The notes beneath the pieces were generated by a model, which saw nothing but the letters and a program-made list of their open reading frames with translations, was not told where the DNA came from and ran no database searches. This document shows positions 7,925 to 14,549 of a stretch of 14,549 nucleotides of DNA, piece by piece. The stretch's first letter is position 1. Every line of letters begins with the position of its first letter. The stretch is from CAYUST01 sp041908765 (GTDB lineage Bacteria > Patescibacteriota > Gracilibacteria > Absconditabacterales > Absconditicoccaceae): positions 1 through 14,549 of the forward strand of contig JAYREU010000050.1 of NCBI GenBank assembly GCA_041908765.1, in the 5' to 3' direction. The position numbers and the translations under genes are program-made.

Positions 7925-9814
7925 CTAGGTTAAACTTCTCTCTTTGAATTCATTTACCACCTTTCTGACAAATTCACCCGTAGGGAGCGTATATTGTTCT
8001 TTGGTTTTGTATACTCTGACGCTCACGGTGTTGTCTTGTATTTCTTTTTCACCTATGATGAGCATGTAAGGGATTTTCATGAGCTCTGCGTTGCGGATCT
8101 TTTTGTTGAGGGACTCAGCTGAATCATCACATGCAATTCTGATACCTTCTTTTTTGCAGGCTTCTACTACAGATTGAGCATAGCCATTGAAGGAGTCACT
8201 CACAGGAAGGACAGTTACCTGGGTAGGAGCTAGCCACAACGGAAATGCTCCAGCGAAGTGCTCAATCAGAAAGCCAATAAATCTCTCATGCGTACTGAGT
8301 GGAGCCCTATGAATACAGAGTGGTGTCTTCTCTTGTCAATCCTTGTCTATGTAGGTGAGATTGAATCTTTCTGGGACTGCGAAATCGAGCTGATTGGTTG
8401 CTAGAGTAAACTCTCTGCCTATCACTGATCGAATCTGTACATCAATTTTGGGACCATAGAACGCTGCCTCATCTTCTGCTTCAACGAAGGGGACGTTGCA
8501 AGCGATAAGCGCTTTTCTCACTTTATCTTCTGTAGCAATCCATAACTTTTCATTATCGACATACTTTTTGCCAAGTCATTCTTTGCTATGCTTGGAGAGT
8601 CTCATTTGATATTTTTCAATGCCGAAGAGCTGAAAGTATTCTAGATACATACGAATTACTTGCACGAATTCGTCTTCAAACTGTTCTTCTGTACAATAGA
8701 TATGTGCATCGTTCATACAGAGTGATCTCACTCTCATCAGTCCAAAGAGTGATCCAGAGTCTTCGTATCTATAACAATGCCCATATTCTGCCAACCTGAG
8801 AGGAAGGTCTCTATAGCTTTTGGGAGTTGCTGCATAACACTTGTGGTGATGAGGACAGTTCATAGGTTTGAGGTAGTACTTCTCACCATCCATTTCCATG
8901 GGTGGAAACATACTGTCAGCGTAGTAGGGAAGATGACCTGATTTGAGATAGAGACTATCTTTGGTGATATGCGGAGTACGTACTCTGACATAGCCATAGG
9001 TAGCTTCTTTTTCTTTTGCTAATCTCTCAAGTTCTTCTACTATAATGGTACCATTTGGTAACCAAAGGGGGAGACCAGGACCTACTTCATCGTCAAAGGC
9101 AAAGAGTTCAAGTTGTTTACCCAATACCCTATGATCTCTCTTTTTCGCCTCCTCAAGCATCGCAAGATGTGCGTTGAGTGCTTCTTTGTTTTCGAAGGCA
9201 AGTCCGTAGATTCTCGTCATTTGTACATTGTTTTCATCTGCTTGTCGGTAAGCTCCAGCAAGTTTTTCGATGACCATACCAGATGGATCGAGATCTTTGG
9301 TAGTTTCTACGTGGGGGCCTGCACAGAGATCGATATAGACTACTGCTTGGTCGTCACCAATAATTTTTTTGAATCTCATGAAGTCAGAGACTTCTGTATA
9401 CATTTCTTTGTATCCAGGAAGTGTATCTCTCGCGTGTTCTAGGGTATTGAGTGGCACGACATTGAGATAGTAGGTGATTTCGGTCTCGCCTGCTGCTTTG
9501 AATTTATCGAGGAGTTCATTTTTGAGTGTTTGTCTAGTGAGCGCATTGATCTCGTAGCCTTGATCGAGAGGACATCTCCGGAGGAGGTAGGTTTGAGGTT
9601 CTTTGGCTATGAATTGGATTTTTTTGGTAAGATCTTTGAGTTGGTCGCTTGATAGGGTGATACCAGCTGAAAAAAGGACATCATAATAGAATCCCGTGTC
9701 TGTCCGTGGACCTGTACCGAGCTGTACCTGTGGATCAATAAATCTTTGGAGTGCTTGTGCCAAGAGGTGAGCAAGAGAGTGGCGTTTCGTCGTTAGATCA
9801 AACACATTTTCCAT
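7925..9814 (-). CDS. thrS: Threonyl-tRNA synthetase without the TGS domain
   Basis: 629 residues, start ATG 9814, stop TAG, with only two in-frame TGA codons (8576 and 8336). It attaches threonine to tRNA-Thr. The protein opens straight into the editing (SAD) domain: HSLAHLL (H12, H16) and CAGPH (C164, H168) supply the four-residue editing site. The N-terminal TGS domain of about 60 residues, present in E. coli ThrRS, is absent. Class II core: KPMNCPHHH with zinc ligand C320, YRDLPLRLAEYG, SGSLFGLMRVRS, NDAHIYC with zinc ligand H371, FYGPKIDVQI, NQLDFAVPERF and IHRAPLSTHERF with zinc ligand H502. The C-terminal anticodon-binding domain follows (LAPTQVTVLPVSD ... MLIIGEKE). The segment between the two editing motifs is about 45 residues longer than in E. 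coli. It is followed at once, in the same frame, by the NTP pyrophosphatase-like gene. No Shine-Dalgarno sequence precedes the start. Confidence 0.95.
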
Positions 9815-9871
9815 GACAAAGTTGAAAAAAGTAAAGCGAAAATTTATAACTGTGTATACTTAACTATTTAT

Positions 9872-9885
9872 TTTGCAATTGCAAA
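9872..9885. promoter_or_regulatory. 14-bp perfect palindrome in the thrS/adhesin divergent region
   Basis: TTTGCAATTGCAAA is its own reverse complement. It lies 58 bases upstream of thrS and 118 bases upstream of the adhesin start, where an operator controlling either gene would be expected. The rest of 9815-10002 is AT-rich without ORFs. No regulator can be named. Confidence 0.3.
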
Positions 9886-9904
9886 GCCAGTTTTGGTCAT
9901 TTTA

Positions 9905-9916
9905 TTGACATATAAT
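9905..9916 (+). promoter_or_regulatory. TTGACATATAAT motif upstream of the adhesin gene
   Basis: Second copy of the 12-mer found upstream of dnaE (5159-5170, minus), oriented towards the adhesin gene 87 bases away. A separate TGTGATAAT resembling an extended -10 box ends at 10000, only two bases before the ATG at 10003. If that box is used, the real start may be the second in-frame ATG at 10012. Confidence 0.3.
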
Positions 9917-10002
9917 TAATTATTGAAAAAGATGATTTTAGTAGTTTTTTTTTGCCATATGTATATATACCATCCATTGTTTTTATATTTTTGTGATAAT
10001 CA

Positions 10003-13000
10003 ATGGGTATCATGCGTTCTAGAATTTTTACCTTTGTCAAATGCATAGTTCTCTACGTATTCACCATTCAACCTCTCCTTTCACCATATGCTCGTATCTT
10101 ACTTACCATTGATACTACCACTCACCAAAGTCAAGTCTATGCAGCAAGTGCTTCTACTACTCCAACGCCAGCAGCATTGCGTATTCAAAAGTATAAGGCA
10201 GAACAAACAAAGATTAAAAAGAGCGATGTCTGAATTTCTTCGACTCTCTTGGATGCAGGGTGAGATGAAAGTCCACTTGCAGAAACATGAACTGTGGCTA
10301 CGGGGGATAGTGAGACAGGAGATGCTCTTGAGGTAATTGATATTATAAGTGATGAAATTATAGTTGATGAAGTTGTATTACAACCATGAGATATTGTAGA
10401 ACCAGTAGCTCCCATACACGTGAATAGTGAAGGAATGCTTATTGAGTCTTCAGTTACTTCAGTAACCATAGCTTGAGATACTGCAGTTACTATGTGCTCG
10501 AGAATAGCTAGAGAAAACATATCTCGTCTCAAAAAGTTTGTTAAATTTCCTCTTGCTCTCATGCAATGAGATGCAATTGATTTGGCCGAGGAAGCTTCTC
10601 AGGGTGATGATTACTATTCATTTACTAATAGAGAAGAACTCTTAGATGAGTTGGATGCATCTCCATTTGATCTCATTGATCTTTTGGTATACCAGGATAT
10701 AGATCAGGAGAATGAATTGTCCAACACTGAAAAAGAGGATGAAAGACTAGCAAGAGGACACAGAGTAGCCATATTCCGTGGACAAAGTAATGTATGGTAT
10801 GTACTTGATCCTTTACGCTGAACTAAAGCTATTGAGCCACAGTTGCTGTCTACATATGTTTCTCTTCGTGAATTTTCAGGCTGGACTTGGTTGATACATA
10901 AGACCTTGCTCCCAGGTATGAATAGTGCTTTAATAATTGATGATACTACTGATCTAAACGCACATATTGATGCTGGTGATATTGCTACAGAAGTAGATAC
11001 TGAAGGAGAAGTAGTCTCCTTGTATATGCATCAAGAGGTTGTATTTACAACTACTGAAGAAGGTGCTACGGTAACTATACCTGAATGAGCTAGTATTGAA
11101 TCAGTGGATCAGTCTGTGATTGATACTGTAAATATTGATTTTTCTGTAGATACGCCTCTTGCTTCATCTGTCTCTCCTTTACCTGCTGGGGAGGTTGTTG
11201 AAACTTTGGATTTTGGTTTGCCGGACACTCATCTTGTTTTTTCACAACCAGTCAAAGTTGAAATTCCAACACCAGAATTAAATGAATGAGAATCAGTCAC
11301 TGTTTTTGTGCAACATGCTGATGATGTAAGCTATAATACACGCGGTATAACAATGAGTAGTGATGCGATTTGTAATGATTGAGTTTCATCAATTGAGTCA
11401 AATGAAGCAGTTGTCACAGAAGGTAAGATAGTATTCTACACCTGTGGCGCAAGTTCGTTCATAATTAATGCATGATGAACGAGTAATCTCAAACTATGGC
11501 TCAAAGCCAATTCTGGGACGACTTGTACGACTAGTTGATGTGCAGTTACTGGATGGACAGATAGATCAACATCTGCTAATAACGCTAGTGGTATGAGTTA
11601 TTATCCAAGGTATATTCCTTTGAGACGAAATTATAATCCAGGACTGAACTTTACCTGAGGATATTTCCATACAGTCAATGATTGAGGAGTGCAAGATAGT
11701 ATGACATTAATAGCTGTGTACAGTACTACTCAATCTAGTTGAGATGCGACTTTTTGGAACTCTCCTGGTATTATTGGAGCAGAAACAAATGCGTGAACGC
11801 TCGACTATGCATTGGGGACAAACACAGGTCATTTAAATTTTAAAGCAGTGGCAGGAGATGGTTTGGGGACTCATGAGAATACGTTGTCTAATGATGCATA
11901 TCCCCATGTTGCAATTTGAACTCGTGCTTTGTCTGGTAATAGTACTTTATATAGAGATGGTATTCAGGTCGCTCAAACTGCTTCAGACAACACTGGTCTA
12001 AGTGCACCCACTAAATTTGGTATCGGTAACCATGATATAGTAACTCCAGGATGACAGTTTATAGGACAAATTATGGAGGTAATGGTATATACAGGTGTAC
12101 TAAGTGCAACTAATATCAACAAAATTTCTTCATATTTGGCAATTAAATATGGTATTAGATTGCTCCAAACAACTGCTACGAATTATACTCTTTCATGAGG
12201 TCAAGTTGCATGGCTTGCAAGTGAGAACGGGGTTTACACCTGAAATATTGCGGGTATCGCTCGTGATGATGGGTACTGATTGATGCAATTGCAATCACAG
12301 TCTGCGACTAATAGCACTGATCTGATAGTAGGTACAGCAGCAATATCGACGGATAGTCAGTCATTTATGTGGTCACACAATGGAGGAACTACATGAACAT
12401 GGTCATTGACAGAAACTCCAGGTTGATATGATCGTATAGGTCGCGAATGGAGAGTTTCTGAAAGAAATGGTGATCTTGGAGTTCTCAATTTTCTTATACC
12501 AATTGCCTGATTAGCGTCATCGTGATGAAGTACTATATATATGATGCAAATCTGAGCTTCTTCGAGTGGAGACTTTACTAGTTGAACAGTAAGTGTATAT
12601 ACAGGTTCAACCAGTTGAACAAATTTCCTCTTCACTGCTAACCTTTCTGATGGTGATTTTATCACATTTGGAAGAGCGTACACATTTACGGGAATAGCTA
12701 CAAAAGTGTATTGGTATCGTGCGGATGTAGGTGTCACACTAAGTGGAACCAGTGTTTCTTGATGGAATGACCAATCTTCCAATAATTACCACATTCGTCA
12801 AACCACAAATGTGAATCGTCCCATCATAGTGGGTAGTGATAAGAATTTTCGACCAGGTATAAGTTTTAATGGAGCTACAGGAGCTGCAACACATCAAGTA
12901 CTCTATCGTGATCCTACAACAATTTCCATTGCTGCTAATCCCAATCTTTCAGTTTTGTTTGTTTGAACAAGGGTTGGATCTGCTCTTTCTGCTGTACTGT

Positions 13001-14549
13001 GATTCCGTAATACAGTATGAAATAGTTATCCTCAATTCTCTGCATCTCAAACATCTCTAGAGTGGAGAGATGAGGGGGGGGCAAATGCTTTTTTTACAGG
13101 AACTTTGTCAAATAATTTCGGTATTATAAATAGTTCTCGTGCAGTGTGATGAACATATTCATGATGGTATAATGGAACTTTCTTGAAAACAGGTACCAAT
13201 GCAACGAATTTTGGAGCAATGACAAATCGTCAAATTGTTGTTTGATGACGCACATTTTGAGCAACTGATACACAATTCTTTTCCTGAACCATGCATGAAC
13301 TCTTGCTTTATTCTGGTGTCTTGACAACTACTGAGAAGCAGATCATGGAATCGTACCTTGCACTGAAGTATGGTATAACTTTGCCAGCACAAAACTACTA
13401 TCTTTCAAATTATACAACTATTTGGAATTATACTAATAATGCATGATACCACTCTAGAGTATTTGGTGTTTCTAGAGATTCTAGTTTGAGTTTTGATCAA
13501 AGAGTCGCTCAATCTACCTCAACATCAGGTGTAGTACTTACTTATGCAAATGGTTCTGTCTTCACTTGAACACAAACAGGTGCTACACAACTTACTAATA
13601 ACACTGCAATAGTATTCGGTGATAACTGAGCTACTACATGAAGCGCTTTGTTAACGGGTATAATATATAGATTAAATAGAGCATGGAAAGTATCAGAAAT
13701 TGGTTCTGTAGGCACATGAGTAATGAGGGTAGATGCAAGCATTTTTGCAGGCACAAACCCACGTATGTTAGTTTCTACAGATGCGACTTTTGATTGAACT
13801 GATACTTTTGTGTCAGTACAGACGAGCGGAGGCTGATACAATTATTTTGCTAGAGATTTTTCTCACAATACATATTTTACGTTCACCTTTGACTCAGGCT
13901 CAGTGAATGTAGCTCCTGTAGCACTAAATGATACATGAACTATAAGCGAAGATAGTACGGGATTACTTATGGTGCTTGCAAATGATACCGATGGAAATGG
14001 AGATGTTTTAAGTATTACTGGACTAGCGATAGTGACCTGAGGGCAAGTGAGTATTTCAGGCACGTGAGTTATTTTTTCTGGATCTAGTAATTTCTGTGGT
14101 ACGTGAGTGTTCACCTACCAGGCATGGGATGGTGCCCTCACAAGCAATATAGCAACAGGAACGGTGACGATAAGCTGTGTGAACGATACACCAGTAGCAG
14201 TAAATGATAGTGAGAGTACCAGTGAAGATACAACAGGAGCATTCAACGTGTTGACGAACGATACAGATGCAGATGGAGACGTATTGAGTTTGACAGGAGT
14301 AACGTCAGTGACGGGATGAACGGCGACAATAAGCGGAACACAAGTGAGATTTGTACCGACAGCAAATTTCTGTGGAACGGGAACATTTACGTACCAAGCA
14401 AGAGATGGTACAACAAATAGCAATATAGCAACAGGAACGGTGACGATAAGCTGAGTAAACGATGCACCAGTAGCAGTATATGTTAGGGAGAGAACCAGTG
14501 GAGATACAACTGGCGCATTCAACGTGTTGACGTACGATACAGATGTAGA
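10003..14549 (+). CDS. Giant secreted/surface adhesin-like protein with LamG-like and cadherin-like repeats (3' incomplete)
   Basis: One frame of more than 1,515 codons runs to the window edge with no TAA or TAG and about 54 in-frame TGA codons, several in tandem (11473, 12526, 13147, 13246). N-terminus: basic MRSR, a hydrophobic stretch (FVKCIVLYVFTIQPLL) and a possible cleavage site near VYA-AS (about residue 47), so export is likely. Residues about 50-430 are acidic, rich in Asp/Glu/Thr/Val, with no domain I recognise. A Cys-containing segment (about 430-490) precedes two tandem modules of about 407 residues. Each starts with a LamG/concanavalin-like domain (LKLWLKANSG at 496; VYWYRADVG at 902) and continues into a domain marked by SYLAIKYG/SYLALKYG (710; 1117) and REWRVSE/RAWKVSE (814; 1226), a pattern I associate with large surface proteins of Bacteroidetes. 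From about 1303, 92-residue cadherin-like repeats with DTDADGD calcium-type motifs begin. Probable role: adhesion to host cell or biofilm. An ATG at 10012 is an alternative start. Confidence 0.85.
11488..13905 (+). repeat. Two tandem protein modules of about 407 residues inside the adhesin
   Basis: Module 1 starts at LKLWLKANSG (11488) and module 2 at VYWYRADVG (12706). Equivalent motifs keep a near-constant offset: SYLAIKYG at 12130 and SYLALKYG at 13351 (407 residues apart); REWRVSE at 12442 and RAWKVSE at 13678 (412 apart). Similarity is visible at protein level only; the DNA has diverged, so the duplication is old or the modules were acquired separately. Confidence 0.65.
13915..14549 (+). 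repeat. 276-bp tandem repeats encoding cadherin-like domains
   Basis: Repeat units begin at PVA codons 13915, 14191 and 14467, so the period is exactly 276 bp (92 residues). Each unit has an N-D-T-D-x-x-G-D calcium-binding-type motif, NFCGTG, FTYQA-x-DG and TGTVTIS followed by VND. The pattern matches cadherin-like/VCBS-type tandem domains of large bacterial adhesins. The end of unit 1 and the end of unit 2 are nearly identical in DNA, so expansion or gene conversion was recent. The array continues beyond the window. Confidence 0.85.

Noticed and set aside
361..10960. Shared DDTTDL peptide in the pilin-like protein and the adhesin
   Set aside because: Six residues in two Asp/Thr-rich proteins, with different flanks and synonymous codons; most likely chance.
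12357..12782. A 141-codon minus-strand ORF inside the adhesin region
   Set aside because: It mirrors the adhesin frame, its composition follows the opposite strand, and it has no recognisable motif. Other minus ORFs at 10185-10562, 13542-13841 and 14115-14522 are rejected likewise.
13915..14549. CRISPR array as explanation for the terminal repeats
   Set aside because: The repeats are 276 bp, coding and in frame, without the short repeat-spacer pattern.

Overview
The window reads coherently only if UGA is translated as glycine (NCBI translation table 25). Under the standard code every large gene breaks into pieces at in-frame TGA codons. With UGA as Gly the pieces join, without any frame change, into full-length glmS, dnaE, thrS and a surface protein of more than 1,500 codons. 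The anchors are strong: the DnaE motif GPGRGS...GITD carries three in-frame TGA codons, and the GlmS motifs ATHGG and CGTSYHAG and the DnaE motif KAGALDSFG each carry one, all where the families have Gly. Every gene whose end is visible stops with TAA or TAG. This code is established for the candidate phyla Absconditabacteria (SR1) and Gracilibacteria (BD1-5). The window therefore most likely comes from one of these small CPR bacteria; I cannot tell which.

Layout. (1) 1-909, plus strand: the 3' end of an unidentified gene, then a PilX-like type IV pilin-type protein, closed by a bidirectional terminator. (2) 971-4989, minus strand: an apparent operon of dnaE followed by two uncharacterised genes, one with a hydrophobic segment and a predicted coiled coil. 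This DnaE begins at the palm region and appears to lack the N-terminal PHP domain. (3) 4990-5271: an AT-rich divergent intergenic region with a good sigma70-like promoter for glmS. (4) 5272-7110, plus: glmS, followed by a long hairpin terminator. (5) 7355-9814, minus: thrS followed by a divergent HAM1/RdgB-type NTP pyrophosphatase that has no recognisable start codon and lies in the same frame as thrS behind a single TAG. (6) 9815-10002: a divergent intergenic region with a 14-bp palindrome and a motif shared with the dnaE upstream region. (7) 10003 to the window end, plus: a giant secreted or surface adhesin-like protein with a signal-like N-terminus, an acidic region, two tandem modules of about 407 residues (LamG-like plus a YLALKYG-type domain) and the start of an array of 92-residue cadherin-like repeats.

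How it fits together: housekeeping genes (replication, amino-sugar synthesis for the envelope, Thr-tRNA charging, nucleotide-pool cleaning) sit next to surface genes (a pilin-like protein and an adhesin). That suits a small host-attached bacterium, although the lifestyle is inference. No RNA genes, insertion sequences or CRISPR arrays were seen. The tRNA that reads UGA as Gly is not in this window.
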